This document shows positions 8,366-18,900 of a DNA stretch of 64,000 bases, piece after piece. Origin of the DNA: Chloroflexota bacterium (GTDB lineage Bacteria > Chloroflexota > UBA6077 > FW602-bin22 > CADDYW01); the NCBI GenBank assembly GCA_021324795.1, contig JAJPIK010000044.1:1-64000 (forward strand), read 5' to 3'. The stretch's first letter is position 1; each line of letters opens with the position of its first letter. A program made the position numbers and the translations under genes. The notes under the pieces are model-generated. The model was not told the DNA's origin. It made no database searches and worked only from the letters and a program-made list of their open reading frames with translations.

Positions 8366-10339
8366 ATGACTGAACAAACGAGGACACATCAGCCCATGCG
8401 CTTCGGGATCGCACCCGAGGTGCTGGCGGCGTTTCCGAATTACTGCGTCGGCGTGGTCGTAGCCACCCAGGTCGACAACAAGAGGCCAGCGCCAGGTGCA
8501 GGCGAGGCGCTCGCCCATGCCGTGGGCAAGGTGCGACAGTTGCTCGACGGGCAGCCATTGGACGCCAATCCCCGCTTGAAAGCGTGGCTGGAAGCGTTCC
8601 GTCAGGCGGGGATCAATCCGAGTGAGTTTCCCCCCTCGATCGACGCGCTGATCAAGCGGGCGATCGAGGGGGAAGGGGTTGCTCGGATCAATCCCGCGGT
8701 CGATCTGGCCAACGCGACGAGTCTGGATAATCTCGTGCCGATCGGTGCCCACGATCTGGACCGATTGCGGGGTGACTTCTGGGTCCGCTACAGCCAGCCG
8801 GGCGATACCTTTACCCCACTCGGCCATACTGAGCCGGAGCCGGTGCCGCCGGGCGAGATCGTCTACGCCGACGATCTCGCGGTGCGCACCCGTCGCTGGG
8901 TCTGGCGGCTTGGCGAGCGGGGAAAGGTCATCGCGGCAAGCCGGCGCATTTTCTTCCCGATCGACGGCTTCCTCGGCACGACCGATCAGGCGGTACGCCA
9001 GGCGGCAACCGAGCTGGCCGAGGCCCTGGCGACGACGCTGGGCGCAACCGTCTGGACGGCGTTCGTCAGCCGAGAGCAGCCCACGGTTGAGCTGCCGGTG
9101 CCGCGCCAAACCGGGCCTGACCCGATCGAGCGGTTGCTGAATCGCGGGGTCGTCGAGGTGATTCCGCGTGAAGAACTGGAGAACCGGTTGCGCTTGGGGC
9201 AGAAGCTGCGCGTCTACTTCGGCGTTGACCCAACGAGTCCGGTGATCCATCTTGGGCACGCCGTCGCGCTGCGGAAGCTGCGTCAGTTTCAGGATCTGGG
9301 CCATAAGGTCGTCGTTCTGATCGGCGATTTCACCGGACGGATCGGCGATCCGACGGATAAGAGCGCGATGCGCGTCCAGCTTACCCATGCCGAGGTGCTC
9401 GATAACGCCCAGACTTACTTGCAGCAGGCGGCAAAGATTCTCGACGTCTGGTCGCCGACCAATCCGGTCGAGGTACGCTACAACGGTGAATGGTGGGACA
9501 AGCTCACCGCACGCGACATGATCGAGCTGGCGGCGAACTTCACTGCCCAGCAGATGCTCCAGCGCGAGATGTTCCAGCGACGATTGGACGAGAACAAGCC
9601 GATCGGCCTGCACGAGTTTCTCTACCCCTTGCTGCAGGGCTACGATAGTGTTGCTCTGGAAGTCGACGGCGAGATTGGCGGTACCGATCAGACCTTCAAC
9701 ATGCTGGCCGGGCGCACGCTGGTGCGAGTGCTCCAGGACCGGGAGAAGTTCGTTCTGACCACGCCGCTGCTCGAAGGCACCGACGGCCGGAAGATGAGCA
9801 AGAGCTACGGCAACGTGATCGGAGTGGCCGCGCCGCCCTACGACATGTATGGCAAGGTCATGTCGCTCAAAGATGACCTGATCGTCCGCTACTTCGAGCT
9901 GCTGACCGACGTGTCGGAGAAGCGGCTCCAGGAAATGGTCCGGCAGATGGCCGAGGGCACGGTGAATCCCATGGATCTGAAGAAGCAGCTTGCCTTCGAC
10001 CTGGTCAGCCAGTTCCATTCGGCCGAGGCGGCGAAGGAGGCGCAGGAGCGCTTCGAGCGCGAGGTCCAGCGCCACGAGCTACCAGTTGAGATCCCGGAGG
10101 TCAGCTTGCCGCGCGATGGCGACTGGTCGATCGTCGAGCTACTGGTCCAGCTCAAGCTGGCGACGAGCAAGAGCGACGCGAAGCGACTGATCGAGCAGGG
10201 TGGAGTCTGGATTGATGGTCAGAAGATCGACAACCCGCGGGCGGTCATCGCGGTGCATCCTGGCATGATTGTCCGGGGGCGTCGACGTCAATTCGCCAAG
10301 ATTGCTCTGCTCCAGACCGAGGAGGTTGGAGACCGATGA
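8366..10339 (+). CDS. tyrS: Tyrosyl-tRNA synthetase with N-terminal B3/4 domain
   Basis: A 657-residue fusion. Residues about 10-225 form a B3/4 domain, the fold of the PheRS beta-subunit editing domain (for example FPPSIDALIKRAIEGEG, LVPIGAHDLD, FFPIDGF). From about residue 255 it is a complete bacterial TyrRS: class I signature HLGH at about 295, KMSKS at about 476, and a C-terminal S4 RNA-binding domain (IVELLVQLKLATSKSDAKR). Ordinary bacterial TyrRS has about 400-430 residues, so the N-terminal 230 are extra. Control by a Tyr T-box directly upstream supports the aminoacylation role. The B3/4 part could trim mischarged tRNA or free substrate; that is inference. Start is uncertain: ATG 8366 or ATG 8396 (MRFGIAPEVL). 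An earlier in-frame GTG at 8321 lies inside the terminator and was rejected. Confidence 0.88.
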   Translation: MTEQTRTHQPMRFGIAPEVLAAFPNYCVGVVVATQVDNKRPAPGAGEALAHAVGKVRQLLDGQPLDANPRLKAWLEAFRQAGINPSEFPPSIDALIKRAIEGEGVARINPAVDLANATSLDNLVPIGAHDLDRLRGDFWVRYSQPGDTFTPLGHTEPEPVPPGEIVYADDLAVRTRRWVWRLGERGKVIAASRRIFFPIDGFLGTTDQAVRQAATELAEALATTLGATVWTAFVSREQPTVELPVPRQTGPDPIERLLNRGVVEVIPREELENRLRLGQKLRVYFGVDPTSPVIHLGHAVALRKLRQFQDLGHKVVVLIGDFTGRIGDPTDKSAMRVQLTHAEVLDNAQTYLQQAAKILDVWSPTNPVEVRYNGEWWDKLTARDMIELAANFTAQQMLQREMFQRRLDENKPIGLHEFLYPLLQGYDSVALEVDGEIGGTDQTFNMLAGRTLVRVLQDREKFVLTTPLLEGTDGRKMSKSYGNVIGVAAPPYDMYGKVMSLKDDLIVRYFELLTDVSEKRLQEMVRQMAEGTVNPMDLKKQLAFDLVSQFHSAEAAKEAQERFEREVQRHELPVEIPEVSLPRDGDWSIVELLVQLKLATSKSDAKRLIEQGGVWIDGQKIDNPRAVIAVHPGMIVRGRRRQFAKIALLQTEEVGDR

Positions 10340-11310
10340 GCCGACTTACCACGATGCTTGGCCTCGTGTTCGGCGCCTTGGCCGGGCTGGGGGCGTATAA
10401 CACCTGGCTGAGCTGGCAGGCCGGGCCGCTCGAAAGCTCTTTGCCGGGCACCAGCCGTTTCTTCCATTGGCTACGCGATAAGCAGGTTTTCAATGTCTTC
10501 TACAAATTTGACGGCGAAGGTACATCGGTTGTTCTGATCCACGGCATCGACGCCGGGGCGTCCAGCTACGAGATGCGCCGCCTTTTCGAGATGCTGCGCC
10601 AGGACCATCGGGTGTACGCGCTCGATCTGCTCGGCTTCGGCCTCTCGGACCGACCGGCGCGCTCCTACACCGCCAAAGATTACATCGATTTGATCGAGGC
10701 GTTCTTGCGCCAGATCGTCGAGCAGCCGGCCGCGATTGTCGCCAGCTCGCTGAGCGCGGCCTACGCCGTGGAAGTTGCGGCGCGAGCGCCGGATCTCGTC
10801 AGGTCGCTCGTTCTGATCTGCCCGACCGGTCTGGAGCGACTGGCAGATCCGCCAGCGGGCTGGCAAAAAGTGCTCGGGATAATTCTGCGCTTGCCGATCG
10901 TCGGTAGCGCGGTCTACAACGCACTCGTTTCACGGGCGAGTCTACGCTATTTCCTCGCCGAGCGTACCTACGCCGATCCCAAGCGGGTGACCAACGAGAT
11001 GATCGACGATTATTACCGGACGACCCACCAGGATGGCGCTCGCTACGCGCCGGCCGCTTTCGTCGCCGGTGCGCTGAACCAGAGCATTCGCGAAACCTAC
11101 CCAACCTTGACTCAGCCAGTCACGGTGGTCTGGGGGCGTAGCGCCAAGGTCACGCCGGTCAGCGATAGTAATCTGTTCCTGCATGTCAATCCCAATACCA
11201 AGCTCGAGATCCTCGGAAACGCTGGTCTGCTGCCTCACGACGAGCGACCGGAGGAGTTTGCGAAGATTGTCCGGCGAGCCTTGGGGGCAACCACATCCGA
11301 GAGTGCGTGA
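10336..11310 (+). CDS. Membrane-anchored alpha/beta hydrolase
   Basis: A 324-residue alpha/beta-hydrolase-fold protein. An N-terminal hydrophobic segment (about residues 6-26) could anchor it. The oxyanion region VVLIHGIDAG and strand-order motifs (VYALDLLGFGLSDRP) are typical. The nucleophile elbow reads ASSLSA rather than the usual GxSxG, so the Ser at the elbow is flanked by small residues but the motif is divergent. The C-terminal acid and His lie around WGRSAKVTPVSD and GLLPHDERPEEF. It overlaps tyrS by ATGA and probably shares its transcript. Similar proteins are annotated only as hydrolases; substrate unknown. Confidence 0.8.
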   Translation: MSRLTTMLGLVFGALAGLGAYNTWLSWQAGPLESSLPGTSRFFHWLRDKQVFNVFYKFDGEGTSVVLIHGIDAGASSYEMRRLFEMLRQDHRVYALDLLGFGLSDRPARSYTAKDYIDLIEAFLRQIVEQPAAIVASSLSAAYAVEVAARAPDLVRSLVLICPTGLERLADPPAGWQKVLGIILRLPIVGSAVYNALVSRASLRYFLAERTYADPKRVTNEMIDDYYRTTHQDGARYAPAAFVAGALNQSIRETYPTLTQPVTVVWGRSAKVTPVSDSNLFLHVNPNTKLEILGNAGLLPHDERPEEFAKIVRRALGATTSESA

Positions 11311-11523
11311 ACCAGAGAATTCCTTCTCCTCCGGGAAGCAGGATAGGATAAGGGTTGCCGGCTCGTTTCATCGCCGGCGGTGCAAAAGAAAAAAACCGTC
11401 TGCTCGCCCGCGCGTGGCGTTTTTGCGCCAAATTCGGTACAATTCCTAGGTCATAGGCGATCAAGCGGCCTTCACGATCGTCGAAAAGGCGGTCAGCTCA
11501 TGCTATCGAAGACGTTATCTTCA
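11311..11523. other. Intergenic stretch ahead of gyrA
   Basis: No gene is supported here. A degenerate hairpin-like sequence (ATTCCTTCTCCTCCGGGAAGCAGG) at about 11320-11345 resembles the small hairpins seen at 39480, 47251 and 59467. A TACAAT hexamer near 11439 could be a -10 box for gyrA, but no good -35 lies at the right distance. Confidence 0.4.
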
Positions 11524-11589
11524 CCCGAAGGGCACAGATCTGGAGACAAGTCAGAGAGATAGTTTGTCTCCAGATCTGTGCCCTTCGGG
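11524..11589. repeat. Perfect 26-bp inverted repeat (long hairpin) upstream of gyrA
   Basis: The left arm (11524-11549) and right arm (11564-11589) are exact reverse complements over 26 bases, beginning CCCGAAGGGCACAGATCTGG, with a 14-base loop. There is no T-tract on either side, so a simple terminator is unlikely. It lies about 90 bases before the gyrA start and would be in the 5' leader of gyrA RNA if transcription starts upstream of it. Confidence 0.9.
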
Positions 11590-11677
11590 GAAGGAAATCC
11601 GTGGCTAGACGACAGATCTCACCTCATGACTCGTTACTGGTCACTCGGAACTTTTTCTTAGACAGGCAGGACCACTC

Positions 11678-14452
11678 GTGGATATTGGAACGGTACGGCT
11701 AGTCAAAATCGAAGAAGAGATGCGAGGTGCCTACCTTGATTACGCCATGAGCGTGATCACGGCGCGGGCGCTGCCGGACGTGCGCGACGGATTGAAGCCC
11801 GTCCAACGACGAATTCTGTACGCGATGGACGAGCTTGGCCTCAGCCATACGGCCGCTTACAAGAAGAGCGCCCGTATCGTCGGCGAGGTTCTCGGAAAGT
11901 ACCATCCACACGGCGACGCGCCGGTCTACGACACGATGGTCCGTCTGGCTCAGCCGTTCTCGATGCGCTACCCACTGGTCGACGGACAAGGGAATTTCGG
12001 CAGCGTGGATGGGGATCCGCCTGCCGCGATGCGCTATACCGAAGCACGCTTGACTGCTCTCGCGGAAGAGATGCTGGTCGATATCGACAAGAATACCGTC
12101 GACTTCCAGCCCAACTTTGATGACACGCTGAAGGAGCCCAAGGTTCTGCCCGCCAAGCTGCCGAATCTGCTGGTCAACGGCTCGTCGGGCATCGCCGTCG
12201 GCATGGCGACGAACATTCCGCCCCACAACCTCAACGAGATTGCCGACGCGGCGATCTACATGATCGACCATTATGGCGCTTGCATTGGCAGGGGCATGCC
12301 GTTTGATCTGGTCTGGGCACGGGTCATGAACCTGCCGGTCGACGAAGCAACCGCGATCGCCGCGCTCGAGAAGCTGCCGAAGACGCTTCAGGCGCAGATT
12401 CGCGCGGCCGCGGCCAAGGCGAGCAAGACGCCGGGATCTGCCGAGCTTTCCCACGCACTACTCGAGTACGTGAATCAGGAGATCGACATTACTCCGGACC
12501 AGTTGCTCGAGTTCGTCAAGGGACCGGACTTCCCAACGGGGGGAATCATCCATGGCATGGAAGGGATCAAGCAAGCCTACACGACCGGCCACGGCCGAAT
12601 CGTCGTCGGCTCACGCGTCCAGATCGACGAGGTGCGTGCCGGTCGCTACCAGTTGGTCGTGCGCGAGCTGCCGTTCCAGGTTAACAAGGCGAGCTTGATT
12701 GAGCGGATTGCCGAGCTGGTGCGCGAGCGGAAAATTCCGGGGATCGACGGGATCAGTGATCTGCGTGACGAGTCCGATCGCGACGGTATGCGGATCGTCA
12801 TCGAGCTGAAGCGAGATGCCAACCCCCAACAGATCGTGAACATTCTGAACAAGCATACCGCGATGCGCAGCTCGTTCTCGGTGAACATGCTCGCGCTGGT
12901 CGATGGCCAGCCGCGCGTCTTGACCCTGAAAATGGCCCTCTTGCACTACCTGAACTATCGCAAGAGCGTGTTGACCCGGCGCACCGAGTTCGAGCTCGAA
13001 AAAGCCCGTCAGCGAGCGCATATCCTCGAAGGTCTCAAGATCGCGCTCGATCACCTCGACGCAGTCATTCAGACGATTCGCCAGGCGCGCGATGCCGACA
13101 CGGCGCGCAAGGCCCTGATGGTGAGCTTCAAGCTCAGCGAAGTTCAGGCCCAGGCGATTCTGGATCTGCAGCTCCGTCGGCTGGCCGCGCTCGAGCGTCA
13201 GAAAATCCTCCAAGAACTCAAAGATACCCTGGCGCTGATCGCCAAGCTGGAAGATCTCCTGGCGCACCCGCTGAAGATCCTCCATCTGGTTCGGGACGAT
13301 CTGAGAGAGCTGAAGGAAAAGTATGGCGATGCGCGTCGCACGCAGATTTCTGCTAAGGAAGCAGTTGATCTTACGTTGGACGATCTGATTCCCGAGCAAG
13401 AAGTCGTGATCATTGTCACCAAGCGTGATTACGTCAAGCGTTTGCCGAGCGACACCTACCGACCACGCGGCCGTGGTGGCAAGGGCTCGATGGCCACGGT
13501 CACCAAAGAAGACGATGGCGTGCAGCATCTGTTGGTGACCAGTACTCACCACGACGTGCTCTTCTTCACTAATCGTGGTCGGGTGTTCCAGACCAAGGCC
13601 CACGAACTGCCCGATGCCGGCCGCTCGGCGCGCGGCATGCCATTGATCAACTTCATCAAGATCGACCCGAAAGAGACGATCACAGCCGCGTGCGCGGTCT
13701 CGGACTTCGCCAAGGGAGGCTATTTCCTCTTGGCGACCCGTAAGGGCGATGTCAAGCGGGTGCGTCTCGAAGAGTTCTCCGCGGTCCGCTCGAACGGCTT
13801 GATCGCCATGCAGCTCGATGACGGTGATGAGCTCGTTGCCGCGCGCCGAACGAGTGGCAATCAGGACGTGATCCTCGTAAGCCGCTCTGGCCAGGCCGCG
13901 CGCTTCAGCGAGGTGGACGTCCGCGCTTCGAACCGAAACAGCGGTGGCGTGCGCGGTATGAAGCTCGCCAGGGGCGACGTGGTCGTTGCTGCCGAGGTCG
14001 TCGAATCGGGCGCCGATCTATTAGTGGTGACCGAGAACGGTTACGGAAAGCGCACCAGCTTGAGCGAGTTCGAGCCTCATGGCCGTGGCGGATCCGGGGT
14101 GCGGGCGATTGCCCAATCGAAGCGAAATGGTCTAGTGAGTACAGCGCGCGTGGTCCGCTCTGACGACGAGGTGATGGTGATCTCGGCGGATGGCCTGGTG
14201 CTCCGGACGTCGGTTGAAGGAATCTCACGGACGGGGCGCGCCGCTCAAGGCGTCATCTTAATGAACCTCAGCTCTCAGGACCGCGTCGCCGCGGTGGCTG
14301 TGCTGAAGGGGGCGAACGGCCCATCGAATGGCCACGTTAATGGTAGTGCGGCTAAGAAGAGGTCGAAGAAAGAGACTGCTGAGGAGGAGTCATCTGCCGC
14401 GGCTGACGAGACGCCAGCGAACGATGGACCGCCGACGATGCGGAGACAGTGA
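11678..14452 (+). CDS. gyrA: DNA gyrase subunit A
   Basis: A 924-residue type IIA topoisomerase A subunit. The N-terminal winged-helix domain has the catalytic Tyr at about residue 120 ([10 protein letters not shown]) and the quinolone-pocket helix [14 protein letters not shown]. The coiled-coil and tower region carries [14 protein letters not shown], and the C-terminal six-bladed wrapping domain begins near residue 570. A GyrA-box-like [10 protein letters not shown] in blade 1 argues for gyrase rather than topoisomerase IV. Relative to E. coli GyrA there is an insertion of roughly 70 residues (about 199-267) before [15 protein letters not shown]. The C-terminal 40 residues are low-complexity Lys/Glu/Ala. 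It starts at GTG 11678 after AGGCAGGA. No gyrB lies in the window. Confidence 0.95.
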   Translation: MDIGTVRLVKIEEEMRGAYLDYAMSVITARALPDVRDGLKPVQRRILYAMDELGLSHTAAYKKSARIVGEVLGKYHPHGDAPVYDTMVRLAQPFSMRYPLVDGQGNFGSVDGDPPAAMRYTEARLTALAEEMLVDIDKNTVDFQPNFDDTLKEPKVLPAKLPNLLVNGSSGIAVGMATNIPPHNLNEIADAAIYMIDHYGACIGRGMPFDLVWARVMNLPVDEATAIAALEKLPKTLQAQIRAAAAKASKTPGSAELSHALLEYVNQEIDITPDQLLEFVKGPDFPTGGIIHGMEGIKQAYTTGHGRIVVGSRVQIDEVRAGRYQLVVRELPFQVNKASLIERIAELVRERKIPGIDGISDLRDESDRDGMRIVIELKRDANPQQIVNILNKHTAMRSSFSVNMLALVDGQPRVLTLKMALLHYLNYRKSVLTRRTEFELEKARQRAHILEGLKIALDHLDAVIQTIRQARDADTARKALMVSFKLSEVQAQAILDLQLRRLAALERQKILQELKDTLALIAKLEDLLAHPLKILHLVRDDLRELKEKYGDARRTQISAKEAVDLTLDDLIPEQEVVIIVTKRDYVKRLPSDTYRPRGRGGKGSMATVTKEDDGVQHLLVTSTHHDVLFFTNRGRVFQTKAHELPDAGRSARGMPLINFIKIDPKETITAACAVSDFAKGGYFLLATRKGDVKRVRLEEFSAVRSNGLIAMQLDDGDELVAARRTSGNQDVILVSRSGQAARFSEVDVRASNRNSGGVRGMKLARGDVVVAAEVVESGADLLVVTENGYGKRTSLSEFEPHGRGGSGVRAIAQSKRNGLVSTARVVRSDDEVMVISADGLVLRTSVEGISRTGRAAQGVILMNLSSQDRVAAVAVLKGANGPSNGHVNGSAAKKRSKKETAEEESSAAADETPANDGPPTMRRQ

Positions 14453-14465
14453 GGAGAATGATCCC

Positions 14466-14783
14466 ATGCACATCTTGCTGGTCACCATTGAGATCAAACC
14501 AGAATATCGCGAGCGCTTCATCGCTGAGATGATTCTCAACGCCAAGGGCGCGGTCGAAGACGAGCCAGGCTGTTTCCAGTTCGACGTTATCCAGGATGAG
14601 AAGGATCCAAACAAGCTGTATCTCTACGAAGTGTATCGCGACCGAGCGGCCTTCGAGGCGCACCTTCAGGCTCCCCACTTCTTGCGTTGGCGTGACGCGG
14701 TGAAGGACTGGCGCGCGGCGCCCCAGCAATCGGTGACTGGGCACAACCTTTTCCCCGCGGATGGGGCATGGACCAAGTCGTAA
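14466..14783 (+). CDS. Antibiotic biosynthesis monooxygenase-fold protein
   Basis: A 105-residue ABM-domain protein (dimeric ferredoxin-like fold): MHILLVTIEIKPEYRERF, EPGCFQFDVIQDEKDPN and LYEVYRDRAAFEAHLQAPHF are the hallmark segments. Members act as small quinol or haem monooxygenases or as YgiN/LsrG-like enzymes; no specific substrate can be inferred. The ATG follows GTGAGGAGAATGATCCC, 13 bases after gyrA, so it may be co-transcribed. A longer in-frame upstream extension is only the shadow of the gyrA C-terminus. It overlaps the next gene by 16 bases. Confidence 0.85.
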   Translation: MHILLVTIEIKPEYRERFIAEMILNAKGAVEDEPGCFQFDVIQDEKDPNKLYLYEVYRDRAAFEAHLQAPHFLRWRDAVKDWRAAPQQSVTGHNLFPADGAWTKS

Positions 14784-15232
14784 GGACGGCGGGAATCGTC
14801 GTTGGCGTCGGGGCGATCATTGTCGAAGGCGAGCGAATCCTCCTCGTTCGCCGAGGTCACGCGCCAAGCCTGGGCGCCTGGAGCATTCCCGGTGGCCGAG
14901 TTGAGCTTGGCGAAACGCTCCAGCAGGCGGTGCGCCGTGAGATCATGGAAGAATGTGGCCTGGAGATTACGGTTGGCGACGTTGCGATTCTCCTCGACCG
15001 GGTCAACCGTGGCCCGGCTAACTCTGTCTCCTCCCATTACCTCATCGTCGACTTCTGGGCAACCTTGGCGAGTGGCGAAGCGCGCGCGGCGTCCGATGCC
15101 AGTGAGGTTGGCTGGTACACCTTAGACGAGATCCGCTTACTTTCTACTACTCCTCACCTCGCAACCTACCTCGCAGAAGCGCTGCGTCGTCGCCAGGCGG
15201 GCTCGGCGAGTTGTCTGGTAGTTGCAGATTAG
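14768..15232 (+). CDS. Nudix hydrolase
   Basis: A 154-residue Nudix protein with an intact Nudix box, GGRVELGETLQQAVRREI through MEECGLEI, matching GX5EX7REUXEEXGU. It should hydrolyse a nucleoside diphosphate linked to another group with Mg2+. The SIPGGRVE and LVRRGHAPSLGAWS context resembles ADP-ribose pyrophosphatase-like or MutT-like sanitising enzymes. It overlaps the ABM gene by 16 bases and is last in the gyrA-ABM-Nudix group. Confidence 0.9.
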   Translation: MDQVVRTAGIVVGVGAIIVEGERILLVRRGHAPSLGAWSIPGGRVELGETLQQAVRREIMEECGLEITVGDVAILLDRVNRGPANSVSSHYLIVDFWATLASGEARAASDASEVGWYTLDEIRLLSTTPHLATYLAEALRRRQAGSASCLVVAD

Positions 15233-15281
15233 TTAAGGTTAACACGTTTTTTACAAGACGGGCACCAGAGGACTTGCTCCA

Positions 15282-15716
15282 ATGCCAGTTTATGGGCTAT
15301 TATCGAAAGGTGATTCCCGGCTGGCCCTATTGTCCGCGGTTCGGTTCGCTGACGCCGAGCTAGTGGGGGGTGTGAGGTGGAGGGGGCGGATGGCTATCAG
15401 CGAGAGCATGGTACGCGAAGGGATCGAGTCGAGCGATGCTCTGGTCGTCGACGAGGTCCGGCTGATTGTTGGGCCATTCTGCACTTTCAGGGCGGTGCAC
15501 GAGTTCCGGGCCACGTTGGCTGGCGTGGCGGGAGTTCGGGCAGCCCGCGTCCGTCGCTTTTATCAAGGATGGCTGCACCTGCTCGTTCGCTATGAGGGGG
15601 CGACGCCGCTCCCGGAGCGTTTGGCCCGTTTAGATGGGTGGCCCGGGGGTGTGAGCGTCCCGTCGAGTGATACGATCCAATTCGAGCTGACCGGTTCGCC
15701 GACCGGGGTAGTCTGA
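15282..15716 (+). CDS. Conserved hypothetical protein, first gene of the polysaccharide cluster
   Basis: A 144-residue soluble protein I do not recognise. The C-terminal half (about residues 55-120) reads as a compact alpha-beta module: VRLIVGPFCTFRAVHEFRAT, GVAGVRAARVRRFYQGWLHL, VRYEGATPLPERLARL. That resembles a ferredoxin-like or SPOR-like small domain and may be a protein or ligand interaction module. Its TGA overlaps the next ATG, and the gene opens a run of six tightly spaced plus-strand genes ending in a GGDEF-like protein, so a role in exopolysaccharide synthesis or its control is inferred from position only. Confidence 0.6.
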   Translation: MPVYGLLSKGDSRLALLSAVRFADAELVGGVRWRGRMAISESMVREGIESSDALVVDEVRLIVGPFCTFRAVHEFRATLAGVAGVRAARVRRFYQGWLHLLVRYEGATPLPERLARLDGWPGGVSVPSSDTIQFELTGSPTGVV

Positions 15717-15910
15717 TGTTGCCGAGCTTCGAAGGTGGCTGGCAGGCTTTCCTTCGGTTGGGGACAATCCTGCGTATCTTCGTCAGCGTTGGTTTCTGGC
15801 TGGTGCTCTTCGTGGCTGTCTTTCTGATTTATATGATGGTTCCAATCGTCTACCTTGTCTTTGTGACTTTACTGGTTGGTGGGTACGCGCTGTTCCGTTG
15901 CCGAGGCTAA
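15716..15910 (+). CDS. Small two-helix membrane protein
   Basis: A 64-residue protein with a short N-terminal cytoplasmic stretch and two predicted membrane helices (LRIFVSVGFWLVLFVAVFLI and VPIVYLVFVTLLVGGYAL). The start codon overlaps the stop of the previous gene. It sits directly before the large glycosyltransferase. It could be an accessory subunit of the membrane polysaccharide synthase, but nothing in its sequence shows a function. Confidence 0.55.
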   Translation: MLPSFEGGWQAFLRLGTILRIFVSVGFWLVLFVAVFLIYMMVPIVYLVFVTLLVGGYALFRCRG

Positions 15911-15926
15911 CCGACCACGGGGGAGG

Positions 15927-18900
15927 ATGGTGATTCGGAGCCTCTGCCGCCTGACGAGGGAAACCCCCGGGAATGCCGAGATTGATCCACGGGTAATACG
16001 GTTCGTTCCGGAGGCTCTTGCCGAGGAGCTTCGCATCGTGCCGATTGGCTGGTCGGGCGAAGTGGTGCGCCTGGCGGTTGCCGACTGGAGTAGCGCCCGA
16101 GCGCAACAGGTCGAGGCGCGTCTGCGTCGGCCGGTCGATGCTCAGATTGTCGGGGAGCACCGCTGGCAGATCTACCGGGCGATGGTCTACGCACCGGAAA
16201 CTGTCTCGTCCGTTTTAGACGCGGCGGCCCGGGCGATCTGTGATCGCTTGCTGGATGGACTGACCGATGAGCTCGCGGTGACCGCTTGCGCGGCGATTCT
16301 CATGGGGCTCCCCTGGCTACGACAAGTTCCTCACCGCCCGTTGCTCTGGAGTCTGCTTCCCAAGAGCTTGCATCGACGGCGCGATCTTGCGCCGTTCGCG
16401 GTCGTCGGTGATCAATTGCTCATCGCGGTCGCAGGCTGGCTGCCGTCCGGTGAACGCGCGACGATTGCCGCGTGCAGTGGGCTTTCCCCCCGTTTGGTCC
16501 TTGCCCCGGTCAGCGAGGTGGCGGCCGCGGCGAGGGCTCCAGGAGATGTTCGCCGAGCCGATACGTTTCCCAATCTCGAAGCTCTGCTTAAGCAGAAAGG
16601 CCTGCTTTCGCCGATTCACCAGGCAAGTGCTGCCGAGCTGGCCTTAAGGAGCGGACGGGAATTCGGTGAGATTCTGCTCGAGTGCGGTTTGATCGAGCCG
16701 ACAACGCTCCTTCAGATCGAAGCGGAGCGTCAGGGAATTCGGGCCCTACCGCCAGGAAGCCTGCGGGCCAACTCCCAGATCTACCTATCGCCGACCTTGG
16801 CCCGGGCGCGTCGTTGGGTTCCGATCGAGCGCGTGCACGGACGACTTGTGCTCGCCGGACCGGGGCCGTGGGATGATTCCGAGCGCCGGCTGGCCGAAGT
16901 GGTCCTGGGGGACGCGATCGAGCCGGTCTTGGCGCTGGCCAGCGACCTCGATCGAGCGCTTGCTCAATGGTCGCCCGAAGTGGGGATGGCAAAGCGGCTT
17001 GGCGCCTATTTGGTCGCGGCTGGCCACCTCGGTCAAGCAAAGCTCCAGAGCGGGCTATTCCGACAGGGAGATAGCGGTCGGCTTATCGGCGAAACCCTCC
17101 AATCCATGGGGCACCTCGGACGGTTGGATCTGCTCGAGGGCTTATCTTTGCAGGCCGGGCTCCCGTGGCTGGACCTCGCATCGGTTTTCCCCGAAGCGAA
17201 AGCGGTCCACGCCGTGCCGGAAAGTCTCGGCGAAGAGCTCGAAGTGTTGGGGCTGATCCGCGATGGTGCGGTTCTCTACCTGGGAACACCATCGCCTTTG
17301 ACACCGGATTTGCGGGAACGACTCGATCAAGCCGGGATAAGCTTGGTGCAAGAGGTGTTAGTCGAGCGTGAAGCGCTGCGAGCGCGGAGTGACGTCGATC
17401 AGACCTCGGATCTGACCATTCTGGATCAAGGCCAGCGGGCTTTTTGCCGCTGGTTGACCGAGACCCAGGGAGTTCAGCGTGGACCGGCACTGCGCGTCCT
17501 CGCGGCACTTTCGACCGGCTCATCGACCGATCGAGCCTTGGTCAGCGTCTTGGGCTGGACCGAGGAACGGGCAGTGGAGGTACTGGCCAAGTATCGCCAC
17601 CTCGCTGTGCGGTCCCTCTGGCCGGAAGAGCGTCACCGACGCTACTTCGATCCCCTTGGCCGATTTCAAGAGCAGCGAACGTTAGTCGATCCGGTCGACG
17701 TGGCCGCGGCGCGGCTCTTCAATCAAGAAGAGCCGCGGCGTCTCTCGGCACTGCCGATTGCCTTCTCCGGCGAGACGATTGTCGTCGCGGTGGCAGATCC
17801 GCTCGTCGATGGTCTCAGAGAAGAGATTAGCCAGGTGCTGGGGCGACCGTTCGATCTGGTTGTCACCAGACGCAGCGAGTTGGAAGCCGCGGCGCGGCGT
17901 CACCTCGGGCAACGTTACCTCGGCGATTTTCTCATTGAGCGCGGACTGATCACGCCAGATGAACTCGAGAGAGCACTCGACCTTGCCCGACGAACCGGTG
18001 TCCGCTTGGGGTGCGCACTGCGTAGCCTCGGTTTTATCTCGGATGACCAGCTCACCTTCTATCTGGCCGAGCAGTTTCAGCTTCCGTACTTTGACCTGGC
18101 TGGCGTCCAGATCGACCCGTCGGTCGCTTATCTCTTGCCGGAGACCTGGGAGCGTGAGCATGGCATTCTTCCCCTGTCACGTTCGGGCGATTGGCTGACG
18201 GTCGCGATCACCGATCCTTTGGATCGTGAAGGCATCGCATTCGTTGGCCGGGAGACCGGCTTACAGGTCGAGCCGGTTCTGGCGACCGAAAGCGAGCTCG
18301 AAGCTGCCTTGGAAGGTCTTTACCGCGAATACTATTTGACGCGCAGCCGGGAAGAGCTACTCTCGCGCTCGCCGGATGATTCGGCGGTCCGAGTGGTGAC
18401 CACGCCACAAAAGATTGCTTTCGCGATTCTCGGCGTGCTCTTGGTCGTGGGGCTGGCTTGGCATCCGCTCTTGACTCTCCAGATCGTCATTGGATTTGGC
18501 ACGACTCTCAATTTGATCTTCTTTCTCTACAAGTTTTATTTGGTCTACCGAGCAATGACTCACACGTTGGAAGTCGACGTGAGCGCTGAGGAAATAGCGG
18601 CGCTCGACGAGAGCAGCCTGCCGGTCTACACGATCTTGGTGCCGCTCTATCGGGAAGCGGCCGTGATTCCGGTCTTGATCAAGGCGATCGCTCGGTTGGA
18701 TTATCCCCAGACTAAGCTCGACGTGCAGCTTCTCCTGGAAGAGGACGATCGAGAAACAGTCGAGGCGGCCCGAAGTGCGGATCTGCCCGCGCACGTTCGA
18801 ATCGTCGTCGTTCCGGATGGAAAGCCAAAAGGAAAGCCGAAGGCCTGCAATTACGGATTGCTCCATGCCCGTGGCGAGTACGTCGTGATCTTTGATGCCG

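Noticed and set aside
8045-10075. 676-residue minus-strand open frame opposite tyrS
   Set aside because: A long antisense frame in high-GC DNA. TyrRS motifs on the plus strand are unambiguous.
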